DNA of 64,000 nucleotides from Trichaptum fuscoviolaceum (GCA_910574455.1 CAJSYZ010000009.1:3241040-3305039); one strand, 5' to 3'. Shown: positions 20,593 to 33,984, numbered from the stretch's first letter. Numbers and translations are program-made. The notes: generated by a model from the letters alone, not told the origin.

Positions 20593-23500
20593 CTCCCCCG
20601 AAAAATCAGGGCCGCCCCGATCCAATCTCCCCCTTATTTTATTTTATTTCTTATGTTGTTTTCATTTTTATCTCATAGTTAAGACAGACAAGCTTAGGAC
20701 GTGGCACTTTGTTAAGAGAAATCAGCGCAGAAAAATTGTGTCATGCCTTATTACAGTATATAGAAAATTATTGGCATGCCATAAGTGAACAGTCTTTCGC
20801 GATCCTGGTGAGAATTCGTTCTACCCTTTCGTCGCAAAACCACCCGAGGGCTTCAAGTTGTTCCGTCCCATTCAGTTTCTGATTGTCGTGCCTACCAAGA
20901 TGGTACGCACGATCAACGGGCGAAGTACTTGCGCGTAGGGTCAGCATTTCTGAATCAGGAACCCGATAATGGAAACTAAGAATGGTAAATAGTCTCGCGG
21001 CGAATCAACTCGTTACACACCGAGTGCGAGACCACATAGTACATAGAAACAATACTGAACGAAACGCTTTAAATAAGTAGTAAAACACCATACTATCTCA
21101 CGGAATCCCACCACCGCACATCTACCGACCGCATAAGTATGTACTCTTCTATTTTGCTAGCGATGATGACCATACACAGTTCTCCATTTCAGAAGATACT
21201 GTACCTTTTTTACCATCATGCGACATGAACGACGAGAAGATTAGTAAATTGTTAGAAGAGTAAGGATGAAATGAACTTCCGGGGTGTACAGTCACTCCAG
21301 TGTGTTATGTGTACAGTATGTCACCATTCACCTGACCTTCTATTCTGCGCTTCAGAATATCTGCGAAGGACCTAGGAGTAAGAACATATTACGAGACTCA
21401 CCGAAGCAACACCAAAAGATATTTTCATCAAGCAAAGTCGGATTCCCCGTAAGATATTCCTGCGCATTAAAGGAGTCTCCCTTTCCTCATTCATTCTCCT
21501 AAGGCAGCCGAGATGCCTTCAGAAACAAGGCTCACCTAGAAGAATTGCTGCACTTGACGCGAGTTGTTCCGATTGCCAAGCTTCTTCCCCGCTAATATCG
21601 GTGGCAAGACAGAATTGTTAGTCACGTCATGTCATAAAGAAGAAAAAAGTATTAATACACCTGGACACGGGGTCAGTTGCATGTCATAAAGAGCTATGAC
21701 CTAGGCTTACAAGGCACTTTCGAAGCTGAGAGGAGCTATGTATGTTATCTATTGAATCTGAGAAGATCAGTGCGAGGGATGCAAAGGAGGACCGAAGCCG
21801 ATCACAAAGGCTAACGCCGCAAGCCCAAATATGGCAATCGGGCTTCTATTTTGGGGCATACTACGCCCGCCATTACAAAATTGGCGATTTTTTCTTCAAG
21901 TTTGATGAACTTGCCGCCTGACACGGTGGTGTCGCGATCCCGTAGTGTGTGGCACTTTCAAACAGGGGGGGTTTAAAAAGTACTTCTTGGTGTTCTAGAC
22001 GTGCGGTTGGATACAGACGTACATACCTTACCAGCCGAGTAAACTCTCCCATTTATGTTAGTAAGAAGACTCTAAAAACTTTGACTAGACCAGACTCACA
22101 GTTCGGCCACTTCGCTCCGAGTTGCATTTTCGTCCGATTGGTGCTCCAGGACGTGATCTAAGCTTCTGAACCATCCGCCCCACTCAACCATTCAAACTTC
22201 GTTCCAATTTGATGCCCAGGCCAGGGCCGCAAAGTATAATGCGCAACGTATACGACGGTCGGCCCCCACACACAGACCACTCCACGACATCTTCCTAGTC
22301 GCTCTTACGCATTCCTTCCTTTTGCATCAGAAGAAGAAAAAAACATTTGCATTCAGTCAGCTGACGCAAATAGGGGCTTCGGATAGACTAGCCGGCGACG
22401 AGCAGGGAATGAAGGCAATGGTGCGACGGGAGTAATAATCAGCAAAGTTATTATTGCGGAATGAGTTGCAACGTGCCTTACGCATCGTCATTGGGCGATT
22501 GAGAATTGACTTATGTGGCTGGCGCGTAACCATATATGGGTATGTCTGTTAGCTCATAGTAGGCTTATGAGTAGACTCGTGTCCAGTAGTTACATGTGAA
22601 TGTAACGACTGGATTTACTCAATCAGAAAGTGGCGAGTAACGTAAAAGCTCCCCATATTTCCTAAAAAGTATTCACTCTTTAAGGAAGGACCCTAAGCTG
22701 GGGCTGTGAGAATGAGAAAGTAAGACAAAACGAGTACGAGAGTCACACGCGATTTGCGCCGGTCATTGGCGCTTCGCGCGCGTCTACGCGCTTCTCTTCC
22801 TTCGACACGACGTCGTATTTATGTCGTTTATTTATTATGCAGTATTCTACACCATTGAAGCGCCCATTAGGGGAGCATAATCAAATCTTAACGTTCTTTG
22901 ATGCTACTCCAGGTGAAAAAGGACTTATAGAAAAAAACCTAAGCTCGAGAGCACAGTCGATTTGAGCACGGTAGCTGCAACTCCGAGTAGTTCGAGCGCA
23001 TTGTCACAATCAGATACTCCTTCGAGAGCGAGCGCGATACATTATAATCTACCTGAGATATCAGCTTCTCCGCACCCGAGCGCTGTCCGTACACAATGAA
23101 CGAGTTCAGGAGTGACCGGGACTCGGGAAGATACCGGCAACCTAAGAAGGCCGGCGAGAAACTGCCACCACTAAGCTTATTAATCAGGCACACTGTGACC
23201 TAGAGGTCACAATGAGGTGACTGGCCTCCCTATGATTGAGTGCTACCAGTCGCTTCATTTATCCAACCTCTCAACCTCAAAAGATAAATTGCGACTGGCT
23301 ACGAGTCTAGGCTTATGAGGCGAATGAGCGCGATGAGGTGAGAGGTACGAGATTGGTCTGTCGTTCGATGACGCGTGGACGGGTCGCTCCAATGCTAGAC
23401 GATGAAGTATGGGGTACGTCCCCTCGAAACCAAACCTACATTTTGCACATGCGGTTGTAAGAACATTTGACAGATAGGTGATGTTCTTGTGTTCGTTCGG

Positions 23501-23822
23501 TCGGCACGGGTCCGCATTTTTACACTTCGAAATCGGCGCTTACAGTCGAAAGTTGACAAACACCCCGCCTTGGAGACAAGTGGGGAATAAAGGACTGGGC
23601 ACAGATGCGAAATGAAAAGAAAGGAACAGACAACAGGTTGAAAGCCGCGGCCCATTAGTGCTCCCAACAGATGCCGTCTAGCGAAGAGAACCAACTGGTA
23701 TGGAGTATAAAAGCGGCCCAGCCACTGACAGCCCAGCACAGGTCTAGGCCAGTCCTCTTACTACTAGTTGATGTGACAGGATCCAATTGCAATCGAAGAC
23801 AGTACGGCTGCGGTCACTGAAC
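20593..23822. other. Gene-poor region, about 3.2 kb
   Basis: No supported gene on either strand. Open frames (for example 22939-23193 minus, 23395-23739 minus) have random-looking composition and no splice partners. GCGCTTCGCGCGCG-type sequence at 22765-22790 and several short A-rich tracts are the only notable features. No terminal repeats or transposase motifs were recognised. Confidence 0.5.
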
Positions 23823-24221
23823 ATGACCGAGTCCGAACAGGTGAGACTCCTTTTCATCATGATCTTGACCGTTATTGGGTAGCGAAGAACCAGCGCACGA
23901 CGATTGAAGGGGGTGTGATTGAGTCTCAATTCCAATTAGGTCCACAAGTTCTTGGATTCCGAGCTAAGGCCGCCCGTACCAGCCAGAACGCCTTCTGCAT
24001 CTAGCCAGACCGAGGCCACCAAGGGAACATCTGTCCAATTAGCCAAGCCGACCTCGTGCCAGATGAGCATTCATAGAGATCAGTGTGAGAACCGTACATG
24101 CAAGATGCTATTGGCAGACCGGCAAGTCGATAGAGAGATAGCCGACGTCTTCGACCATGATTTGGTTGGAGTACTCTGCAAACATATGGTTAAATCATCA
24201 ATCACTTGCCGCAAGCTTTGA
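23823..24221 (+). CDS. Possible small spliced gene (99 aa), unknown
   Basis: ATG 23823 opens an 18-nt exon (MTESEQ) followed by GTGAGA. CAATTAG at 23933-23939 leads in phase to 23940-24221, which encodes VHKFLDSELRPPVPARTPSA and a Cys-containing, Asp/Val-rich end (VDREIADVFDHDLVGVLCKH), stop TGA. No domain recognised. The intron signals are good but the first exon is very short, so this is tentative. It converges on DIS3. Confidence 0.3.
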
Positions 24222-24501
24222 TAAAAGGAGGTGTTGAAACCCTTTTCGTTCTCATAAGGCGAAGGCTGACGACCGGTTGACGCGAGGATCTGACACTTCG
24301 ACGTCTATATGAGAAAGGCTGTTGAGCGAGCAAGGAGCAAGACATCGAGCGGATAAAACAGCTTACACGAGGTTTGGGGAAATAGGGTAAACTGCCACAA
24401 CTTGAGGTAATCACCGCTGGTCATTGTAGTGTAATATTTATAAGGATAACAACAACCTACTAATGCACAAGATAGTACAAGATGAAGCCAATTTAGCATG
24501 C

Positions 24502-27500
24502 TTACAAGCCTCTCGAATCGATCGGTTTTGCCAACGCCATCTTTACAGCCCCCCGCTGTGTGTTACGGTCTTTCTCGACGGTGATCCTCACGGTGACTTT
24601 GTCAAAGATTGCGATCTGGGTATCCTTACCCATGGCAGAAGGAATTGAGATTGTGTAATTCTCCGCATCAAACTTCGTTTCGCGCTTAAACAACACGAGG
24701 CCTTCCAAACCAAGTCTGATAGGAGGGTGCACGGATGTTAGAAGGGGAGAATATGCTAGAGCGCAGCGCATGTTGCTTACTTTGAGACAAAGACACCCAA
24801 GCCGTTCCTGAAGGTCCGAATAACGAACGCTTCTTCCAGTACCTCGACTTCTTTCCCGTCACGCTGACCACGGGCCTTCAAAGCAAGCCCGACGTAGAAC
24901 TCCACACTGGCTCGTCCAGCCATTTGGGCCATGCGATGCCGGCGGTTAACGACGTCTAGAATGCGCTCAACATGAGACTTCGAGTGCAGTGACGCGTGGA
25001 GGGGGGAGTAGTTTATGGCGGCCGCTAGCTGACGATGTGCTAGGACATCTGTGAGAAGACGTTTCAGAAGCCATACCAACAATCAGCAACTGTCAAATTG
25101 CCTGCTAGGATTGTGGTGAGTGTACATACCGGCATACCGGCGAATGGGACTAGTAAAGTGAGTGTATATTGGGCTAGCGAGACCATAGTGACCAAAGGTA
25201 TCGCGTGCAACACTTCCAGAGCAGAAATACTCCGCGGAGAGCATGCACCGTGTCGCCATAATGCGGACTAGTGTGTTGAATGCCGGCTCGCTCGGGTCCT
25301 GATAATCGATGTCAATCTGTAGCCATGATATACGATGAGTCATTATGTAGCGCTTACAATACATCTGTCCAGGGAAGCTGCCAGAGCACCCGAACTGGAA
25401 ACATCTAGATCCATTCCTTTTCTCTTTTTGAGGATATCTTGTAGCTTCTCGAAGTTGGTCCGTGGTGGAGGAAGATGTCGCCTAAGTAGGCTCAACATTT
25501 ATACGCTTAGCGAAATAATTGACCCATGTCGTACGTACCTGAGAACAGCTGTCTGAGGGAACGTTTCTTGAATTTTCTTCGCAACGCTAATATTTGCTAG
25601 CAACATGAACTCTTCCACCAAGCTGTTTGTCTCCCGTAGCTCCTTTTGCTCGACATCGATGGGATCCGAGGATTCGGAGCTGTCAAGATGAATCTTGACT
25701 TCTGGTGAAGCGAGGTTGAGGGCTCCAGCTGCCATCCTCCCCGCCTTCAACTTTCGCGCAAGCGAATTCAACAAGCGAATGCTTTGGGTTAGCTCATCTT
25801 GTAGGTTTCTAAACCCATATTAGTGAAGGAATATATGGCAATGAACACAGTGAGAAGAATCAGAGACGTACGGGTCATCCTTTCGTATTTGAGCTTCTTC
25901 ATATGTGAATGCAGCTTTGGAAGCAATCACTGACTTGGTAAATCGTACATTCACGATCTGCGCGTCAGGTGTCAATTCCTATACGATAATTAATCAACAG
26001 CGTTCGTAAGAGTCAGATAACTGTCGTACCCAAATCACTGAAAATGCCAACCGCTCGACATATGGCCGAAGGGAACAAAGATTGGTGCCAAGGAGAGATG
26101 GCAACATATCTATACGTTTGTCGACAAGGTAGACAGTGGTACCACGAGATGCGGCCTCCGAGTCCATCGGATTGTCCGGCAAAACAAAATGTGACACATC
26201 GGCAATATCTTGAAGAATTGTAAACTCGCTTCATTGAGGGCAGGAATGGGAGGAAAGGGACTCACGAACTCCGGCCTCGATGTTACCATTTGGTAGTTGT
26301 CGGGCATGTAGAGCGTCATCAATATCTTGACAGTCTTCACAAAGGTCAGAGTGCATATTTACTTATAAGAGTATTTAAAAGGAAACTCACTAGGAGGATC
26401 AATGCTGCAGATGATCATATCACGAAGATCTTCCCTATCCCTCCACTCAGGTCTCGAAAAGTCCTTTGGCGGGACGACCCATGATTCCCCCTCAGGCGGA
26501 AGGCAATCCAAGATCGCCTTTCCAAAAGGCCTGTATGGGACTTCATACTCAAGTAGTAAACTCTCTTGCTCTGCTTCTTTGCTCTCGGCACGGCCAAGTG
26601 CTCGAACGAAGTGGCCTTCGGGGTAACGGGAGGTAACATCCCATCGATCAATTGTAACAAGGATCTTTTGGCCAATGAGTGTCGGGGCCTGACGTGTACG
26701 TAGACGAATACGGGGGAGGGAGCGAGAGACAGGTTGTGCAAAAACGGTTTGGAGTGACAGTGAAGTACTGGACCTCGAGGCTAACGAGGTGGAGTCAATG
26801 TGGCATACATATCTTTCAAGGATGTCAGTGCAAGAACTGTAGTGGAATATTCATCTGAACTTACGCTCTCCAATTTCGTTTGATAATGCCGACTATTCGA
26901 CCAGTGGGCTGCCTTTCTGATGACGGCTTCTTGTCAGAGCTTGATTTAGCTAGAGCTCGTTTCTCGTTCTGCTCAGCCATTGTCTCATCTACATCTTCCT
27001 CCTCTTCGGACTCGTCTGGGTCATCATTGCGGAGTGTAGCTAAAGATGAAAGAACAATGTCAAAACTCTACTTCCGCGTGATTCAAAGGGTAACACACTT
27101 TCTTGGTCAACAACCGCGTCGGCGGGTGCCTTCCATTCTTTTTCGTCAAATACTTCCACCACTACGACGTCACCTTGGACTGCACGGTTCATGTTCTCGC
27201 GACCGATCAGCAGTACGGGTTTACTGAACGCCGGGACAGGAACATTTCCCTGAGAGAATTTTCATCGGCTTCCCCCATTGTGCTACGCAAAATAGGTGAA
27301 ATACATACCTCTAAGTAGTTATATGGGTTTGCATTGAAATGACCTTGATGAAGCTGCTCAGCCCTTACACCAGCTACAAGAGTTGCTTGAGAGAGGTACT
27401 GTGTAATTATTCCTTAGCATCGAGAGCACTAACAAATGTGGAATAAATACATACGTCAGGATAAAGTTGAGCACGTCCAGCAGCAGACGCAGGTGTGGGC

Positions 27501-28480
27501 TCGACGTCATTCTCGCCTGAAGCAGCAAGGAGGTCAAGTAGTTTGTCTGAGTCTTTCGACCCCTCAACATATTGCCGAACTGTAGAATATGTGAGATTCG
27601 GCGGAAGCCTGGAACAATAATGTGACTTACCGGATACACATTTTATTCCTTCCGCCTCAGCCCTTCTTCTATTCTCCGCATCATCTGTCATAAGCACAAC
27701 CACCGGGATAGCAGGATTCTTTTGTGTACGGGTAGGCGGACGTGTCACTGAAAGATGCGCATTATACCACTGGGCTCCTCTTCGGATACCTTTATATCAT
27801 TAGTCTACGTCACTCTAGGAATACTAGCTTACTCACCTCGGTCATTCCTGTCATTCGGTGACTCCCCCTCTTCACGGATGATTGCAGTCTCGCTGGACGA
27901 AATAGATGTTTGAGCACTAATTTAAAAGTGGGTAAATTGTCTGACATACGATCTGAACTCATTGTAGAAGACACAGATACGCTTATCGTCTGTCTTAACC
28001 AAGGCCTTCAGGCGACTGTATAGTGGTAACGAACGATGCCGAACTTCCTCCAGAACTGTCTGAAGAAGAATAATCGGCGGGCTGAACAGGTTAGATTCCA
28101 TGAGGTCCATCTACTTTTCAGCGTTAACGGCATCCTCCGTAGTAAATATAGCAAGCGCACCTGATGCAAGAACACATTTGTGTCTGGAAGGACGAAGTGA
28201 CCAGTAGGGAAGAGCTTATGACCTGCGTCCCCTTGCCTCGGCAGCTGCAACCCTTCTACTCCATTACACGCCGGACAGCCCTCAATACCGCAGGGTACAT
28301 CGTCGCGCAGATATCGCTCCCGTATAACTGTGAAAGCTGTATGAGAGCCCGAGTGGCATGCGGACGACACGCATTTAATTGACCTTTAAGAACTTTGCCC
28401 TTCGCAGTTTTTCTGAAGAATTTCCGCTGTGTTGAGATTGCATCCTCTCTCGGACGTTTTCGAATAGTTATTTCGACCAT
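24502..28480 (-). CDS. DIS3: Exosome nuclease Dis3/Rrp44 (PIN plus RNB)
   Basis: Catalytic subunit of the RNA exosome. ATG 28480; about 15 short-intron exons; stop TAG/TAA at 24502. In order: N-terminal basic region; CR3-type cysteines [15 protein letters not shown] endonuclease domain with [27 protein letters not shown], and [19 protein letters not shown]; cold-shock domains ([39 protein letters not shown]); RNB exonuclease with [23 protein letters not shown] (the catalytic Asp cluster), [15 protein letters not shown], then [16 protein letters not shown]. The RNB end contains [19 protein letters not shown], and an S1-like C-terminal part ends in KPIDSRGL. Both nuclease sites look intact. An acidic [12 protein letters not shown] linker sits between cold-shock parts. 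Exon borders were only partly fixed by eye. Confidence 0.95.
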
Positions 28481-29172
28481 TCAGAGAGTTTGGGCCAAAG
28501 ACGCCAGAGAAAAGTATACGCGTCCACTGCTAGTGCCAGAGGAAGGAAGAGAGAATATAGTAAGTGGTACTCGTTCGTGCCACTGGCAGTGTTGGGGCCA
28601 TCGACTCTCAAAATAAATAAATACAAATACTAGACTCCCTTCAAGTTCGAGTTCAAGAAGCTGCCATGTCACTTCACGAGTTGTTCACGACACTCGACCA
28701 CTCAGGCTGCTCTTAGAGCCTCACATGCCATTGAAACATATATCAGCAGCAGCTATCTGGTATGTATCTTGGATTGACACAATTCTAGATTCCAGTTTAG
28801 CATTATTTGCTTTCTTATAACCCTAACACCGTCACCGACTGTCTCTTTTTGCTGTACTGAAGGTCACTATCCTCAACGACCTCGTACATGTCAGCCTTTT
28901 GATCAAGTCCTGATCTGCCACATTCCTGCTCCGCTACACTGCACTACGTTGAGGAAGAGAAATCGACAAAGGATAATCTGGATGACCCTGACTGAAACTA
29001 GGGTCTCAGGCGCGCCGGTGCCCAGCGACGCCAGGGTTAGCTGTTGGTGGGGTGCAGGATGGGATATTATAAGAAGTCTGTCTATGATTTACTTCCCGAC
29101 CTCAACTGAAAGTCTCCATCAACAACGTCTTTTAAGCTTCGGCTGAAACCTCTGAGCATCATTCTCGACGCT
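28481..29172. other. Divergent intergenic region, DIS3 / SDR
   Basis: Shared promoter space between DIS3 (minus) and the SDR (plus); no gene seen. Confidence 0.45.
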
Positions 29173-30414
29173 ATGGGCCAATCATGGACGCATCTCTCTA
29201 TGCTCTATGATCAGAGCAGACCTCCGAAATCTCAGTTCTCTATTGATGATATCCCGGACCTAAGTGGAAAAGTTGTTATCGTGACTGGTGGAAACGCTGG
29301 TGTAGGGAAGGAAACGGTCTACGCTCTTCTCCGTAAAAACGCTAAAGTCTATATGGCGTCTCGGAGTCGATCACGGGCAGAGCCAGCTATCGCGGAACTG
29401 AAGAAGAGTACTGGAAATGAGGCTATATACCTGGAGCTGGATCTAGCCAGCTTGGTGTCGATAAAGAGGGCCGTTCAAGAATTCCAGAGGTACGCTTGGT
29501 TTTCCGAATTCGACTCTTCTGAGGGTTGCTGATTATGTTGACAATATATCAGCAAAGAGTCTACGCTACACATTCTATTCAACAATGGGTGAGTCATACG
29601 CACATCGTGAGTTGTGCATTGTCTAACAGACTGAAAGCGGTGTGATGTGGCCACCGGTCGACCAACTCACTACAGATGGTTATGATTTACAATTCGGAAC
29701 GAATTGCCTCGGTAAGAGCGATTTATACTGCATCTCAAACCATCACTTACAAGGAAATAGGCCATTTCTACTTTACTAAGCTCCTCTTACCCACTCTCAT
29801 ACACACTTCTCAGTCCACCGCGGATTCGAAAGAGAAAGCTCGTGTAATCACGACTTCATCGTCAACGCACATGTTCCACGGTCCTGGTATAAACTTTGAA
29901 ACGCTTCGTGAATCTCCTGAGCGGGAGAAACTCGGTTCAAAGTGGCTCTATCAGCAGAGTAAATATGTGCGTATGTCTTCTTCCGTACAACTCACTATTT
30001 CGCTGACGTTTGTCTTCTTATAGGGAAATGTTGTCACTTCGCGCGAGTTCGCACGCCGGTATGCTGATCAAAGCGTTGTCTTTATTTCGGTCAATCCAGG
30101 CAACTTGAAAACCGATCTCCAAAGACATACCGGGGCACTCGAACATTGGGTTATTGTGCGTATCATCACTCACCCAGTTAGAGATTACTCATATCTTACT
30201 ATATTCTGAAATGCAGGACACCGTCTTCTCATATCCCGCTCCGATGGGCGCCTTGACCCAATTATGGGCGGGCACTATGCCTGAGACTGTCGATTACAAC
30301 GGAAAGTATTTCATTCCCTGGGCACGCGTGGGTGAACCACGAGCTGACACCCAGGATCTGAAGACCGGGCAAGAGCTTTGGGACTGGTGTGAGGAGCAGG
30401 TGAAGAACGTATAG
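29173..30414 (+). CDS. Short-chain dehydrogenase/reductase (retinol-dehydrogenase-like), intact
   Basis: Six exons in phase: 29173-29489, 29553-29588, 29638-29711, 29761-29966, 30024-30155 and 30217-30414; 320 aa. NAD(P)-binding [20 protein letters not shown] (TGxxxGxG); [23 protein letters not shown] (the NNAG position); [19 protein letters not shown]; active-site region [17 protein letters not shown] with catalytic Ser; YQQSKYGNVV giving YxxxK; and [16 protein letters not shown]. Full length for a classical SDR. The substrate cannot be told from sequence. Paralogues: pseudogene at 44009 and remnant at 15528. Confidence 0.92.
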
Positions 30415-30773
30415 GGGAGAGAGCGTATCCAGTCACATACATATATGTACGGCTTTCATTTCCAGTTGTTAGATTATTGTAAGCATGATTTTGCATCTCA
30501 AAACATCGGATATATCTATAAATTAATGATTATATAGATAAAACACGACCTCTTGGGCGAATGGAAGGGTCGAACTGCGCTCCTCCGACTAACTTGTCAG
30601 AGATCGTGAGCTAATCTAAGTTTTACAACATAAATACAAAGGTAATACAGTCGGAATCACACACGATAGAGCTCGATGGGTCATGAGGGTCATAAATGAA
30701 GATGGTAAAGAGCTCTGTAGATCCTTGTGTCAGCATTAATCGCATGTCATCGAGCATGTCTTCATCTTACCGA
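30415..30773. other. Intergenic between convergent genes
   Basis: 3' flanks; A/T-rich with no gene. Confidence 0.4.
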
Positions 30774-31227
30774 TTACATGCTCATTTGGAGGTTCCTCAG
30801 CGGAGACCATACCTTCCAAGTCCATCCCCAAGAGAGCGAACGCCTCTTCCTCCGCTTTCCGGTCGATGAAGTAGAGGTGGTCGTGGTCGTGGTCGTGGTC
30901 GATGAGAATGTGCTCTGACGACCAATATACGAATTGGAACTAGAGGACCCGGAAAGCGCACTGTAAGAGGACCTACGGTAGTGGGAAGTGCAGGTCAGTA
31001 TGCATGACTATTCACTGCGCACTGAAAAGTTCGTACCTCGGAGATGAATCTTCGTCGACATCAAATTTGATGGGCGAAGAGCAGACGACTTCTGTAGACG
31101 TCCTTGGAGTGGCCGGAAGGGCGCTGTAGTTAAGTTGTACCCGAGGTCGGTCGAGTTCCATAGCAGGACGGCGAGCTTCCTCCATGCCCGAGACAGAAGT
31201 AGAGACGAGGTATGACATACGATCCAT
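30774..31227 (-). CDS. Small Ser/Thr-rich protein, unknown
   Basis: Exons 31227-31037 (ends CCGAG before GTACGA) and 30972-30774 (after CCGTAG) join in phase and give about 129 aa. Related patches occur in both exons (LNYSALPATP and SSYSALSGSSSSNSY). An eight-Thr run is encoded by a GGTCGT-type hexanucleotide repeat, then TGKRRKRRSLSWGWTWK. Low complexity and disordered; no domain recognised. The end could differ if GTATGG after GWTWK is a donor. Confidence 0.4.
30877..30901. repeat. Hexanucleotide microsatellite (TGGTCG)4, encodes poly-Thr on minus
   Basis: Four tandem TGGTCG units; in-frame copy-number change would alter the Thr tract of the small Ser/Thr-rich protein. Confidence 0.7.
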
Positions 31228-31739
31228 CTTCTCTAAGGCCTGCTTGACTTGGATTATACTGCTTAGGATGTATGGAGGCTTGTGTTTGCCGTCTGCTGAA
31301 TTCTACTATCCGACAGACGTCTCGTCTTTAAACATCGCACACTGACCTGCGGACTTGCGGACGCAGGCGGCCTGGAATCTAAACATGTTACAACCTCGAA
31401 AGCCCAGTTTGCGTTCGCACAGAAGCTGTCCAAAGACAATGATACGCGAATGCAATTATGCTCTTAGTATGCGTTGGGTCGTTCAGGGAAGCTTCGGTAT
31501 TATCAGCCGATCCTGCAGGGTTACCTTTTCACGACCACTTCCTGGACGCAAAATAGACTCTACAACGTGCATTCTGTGTGATGCAGTGGAGCCATAGTAG
31601 CCAGTTGCTGTACAGTCCCATGCCAACGATCAGTGCGGGGTGGATGATGCAGTGTGCCGCAAAGGCGAGAGACTAGATTTCACGAGCTACTAGTGTTGTC
31701 CATCAACAGCGAACGGATGCTAATAAAAAAACTGCAAAT
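31228..31739. other. Intergenic
   Basis: No gene seen; 5' flank of the Ser/Thr-rich gene and 3' flank of the APH-like gene. Confidence 0.4.
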
Positions 31740-33860
31740 CTACAACAGAGATGACCACGTTCCGTCTTGGAGAGGCCATGGTCCCATACGCTCTGGTACC
31801 CAATCCTTGTGATGTTTCTCGCAGAATGCTTTGACCTGTTCGTATTTCTCGGCTTCGACCAAGCCGTCGGGATTGCATCCAGCTTTTTCCAAAAAGACAT
31901 ACCGACAATGCGTCCGGTAGTCACCATTATAGGAATCCACATCGTGTAGTCCCATTTCCTCCTCGGAGAAAGATATTGGATAAGGCGCACCGGGTCCAGC
32001 AATGATATCCCAATCATAGTAGAGCTCCATAAGTTGCTCACGAATTCCGTACGCACCATCCGTCCATGATCTGGAGGCATGCTGAAGCAATCCTAAAAAT
32101 GCCTTCTGGATAGGCGAGCCCATGACATGCAACCGTCCAAGTCGTCGATCGTTCTCTCTGACCATTTTATGAAATAGTTTATGTCGAGCAACAAGCTGTA
32201 GGTGATTCTGATATTTCGCTTGAACTTCGGGCGGTTCAGCTGCAACACTGTCTGGCATCTCTTCTTGTTCGCCGTCTTCTTTCATGGAAATCAGCGCGCC
32301 CTGATAAAGGAAAGTCGGAGGAAAGACGGCTTGAACGAAATATGGGAGAATACTAGCATGCTGCCAGTCGATAACGTCAGTAACTTTGGGATATCCGTCC
32401 GGTGTGACGAGAACATTCGAAGGGTTCAAGTCAGGATGCGAGAGCTTCAGATCCATGAAAGAAGGTGGTAAGTTTAAGCAAGGTATTATCGACTCAACGC
32501 AGTCGAGCAAGCGCAGATGCGTGTCTGGGTCATTTTCGAAGTCGGATAAAAACAGTGGATCATTTTCCGGACGAGGTTTAGCATAGGACGTTAGCCATTG
32601 ACGCTCCCGATTAATTATGGCTTGAATGTAAGACCCAAAGTCAGGCCCTGCAACAAAATTAAAAAACAAACCGAATTCATTAAAATATCGCTTACATGGT
32701 CCCCGGTCTATGCTCATATACCTTCTTTCCCCTCTCCAGAAGTCTCGCTGTACTGTAGGGCCAATACGATACTTCTCCGATGCGGAGTCACCCGCGTTTC
32801 CGTCAGCAAAGAGAGGTCGATTCTGTAGCTCAGGCGTGACATCCTCTTTGAAGTAAAGAGAACCTATCTGCGAAAAGTTGTTACTCGAGATCCGACTTTC
32901 TATATCCAGAAAATCATTAATGAACGGCTTTGCGTCATCGCCGTTCAGTGAGTCGATACGACGATGCAACGGGACGCCCGAAGCCTTTTCCAAAATTAAG
33001 AATTCGGCGCCAATGTCGTTGTAGTGATCCCGTCTTCTGGAACTTGCCAGCACCTTCGGAACAGGAACATGCAAGTGTTCTCGTGCGTACGTCAAAGTTG
33101 CAGCTTCACTTGCGACAGCCAACCGCGCATTCCCAACAATGGGACATGGGATGCGGACGATCACCTCGGCATTGTTGTCAAAGCGTAGACAGAATATCTT
33201 GTTAAAAGAACCTGTATATAGTTTTGATTAGTTGAATGACTCGGAATAGACGGTGCCAAGATGACAAATGTAACCTTTACTTCACCTTCAGCGATTTTCT
33301 CCATGGACGTGCACTCATTAGCACCAACAGTTTGTGCAGCGATCGCCTGGACTGCTGGTACATTGAACTTCACGTATCGTAGCTCAAGATCTAAGTAAGA
33401 AAGAAATACGTTTCAGAATTGGCTTCGTGCGTACAATGTGAGAAACATTCGCGTATACGTACTCTTCGCTTCGTTAAAAAGCCAGCGATGTGTCGAACAA
33501 CGATAAAAATCCTCATAGCATTTCTCTTCGCCCAAGGAACTAGCTAAAAAATGTAAAAAAGGGTGAGTTGACATGAAGACCGAGCTGGAACTTCGAAGAA
33601 AATTAAAGAAGCTGAGTCTCTCTTACCCTTGAAGGTCTGAATCCATCGTGTAAATATTCGAGAAGCCAGAGTATCTGATTTTGTGGGGAATGGCCCTGCG
33701 GGCAGCACAGCTAGGATGTGAGGAAATCTATCTATATGTAATGAAAATAAACAGCACTGTAGAAAGCTTGATGAACGCACTTCAACTTGTTCAAGTTCAA
33801 GTTCTTTTCTCGTCGTGTGGTTTTCCAGTTTCCCACGGCTGTTCAATTGGACAGACTGAG
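31740..33860 (-). CDS. Aim9-like APH-fold phosphotransferase, probably mitochondrial
   Basis: Stop at 31740. Visible exons, from the N-terminus: about 33720-33630 (IFTRWIQTFK), 33541-33468 (LGEEKCYEDFYRC, FNEAK), about 33390-33270 (LRYVKFNVPAVQAIAAQT), then a long block below ~33200 beginning FNKIFCLRFDNNAEVIVRIP. Kinase-like landmarks: VASEAATLTYAREHLHVPVP, GAEFLILEKASGVPLH, catalytic loop LSHPDLNPSNVLV and metal-binding VTDVIDWQHASILP. C-terminal KDWVPERMGPWPL. This matches fungal Aim9/phosphotransferase-enzyme-family proteins; those of this type are mitochondrial in yeast. Substrate unknown. No ATG was found in the most 5' exon in frame, so a further small first exon is missing; the upper boundary is approximate. 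Confidence 0.85.
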
Positions 33861-33984
33861 ATTCAAGGGAAGTTGCATGTTTGTTGCATACACTCTTATT
33901 CTTCGGTCTATTGACAGAGCTTGGTTGTTCGAGATAATAATACAGTGGATTAGAAAAAGTACATGAGCATAAGGCTTTGTCGTG

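Noticed and set aside
20641..20665. T/A-rich TTTTATTTTATTTC stretch as a telomere or origin
   Set aside because: A simple A/T-rich tract with no repeated unit of telomere type; origins in this group have no consensus that can be read by eye.
22939..23193. 84-codon minus-strand open frame as a gene
   Set aside because: No domain, no splice partner, no ATG support, and it sits in the gene-poor stretch.
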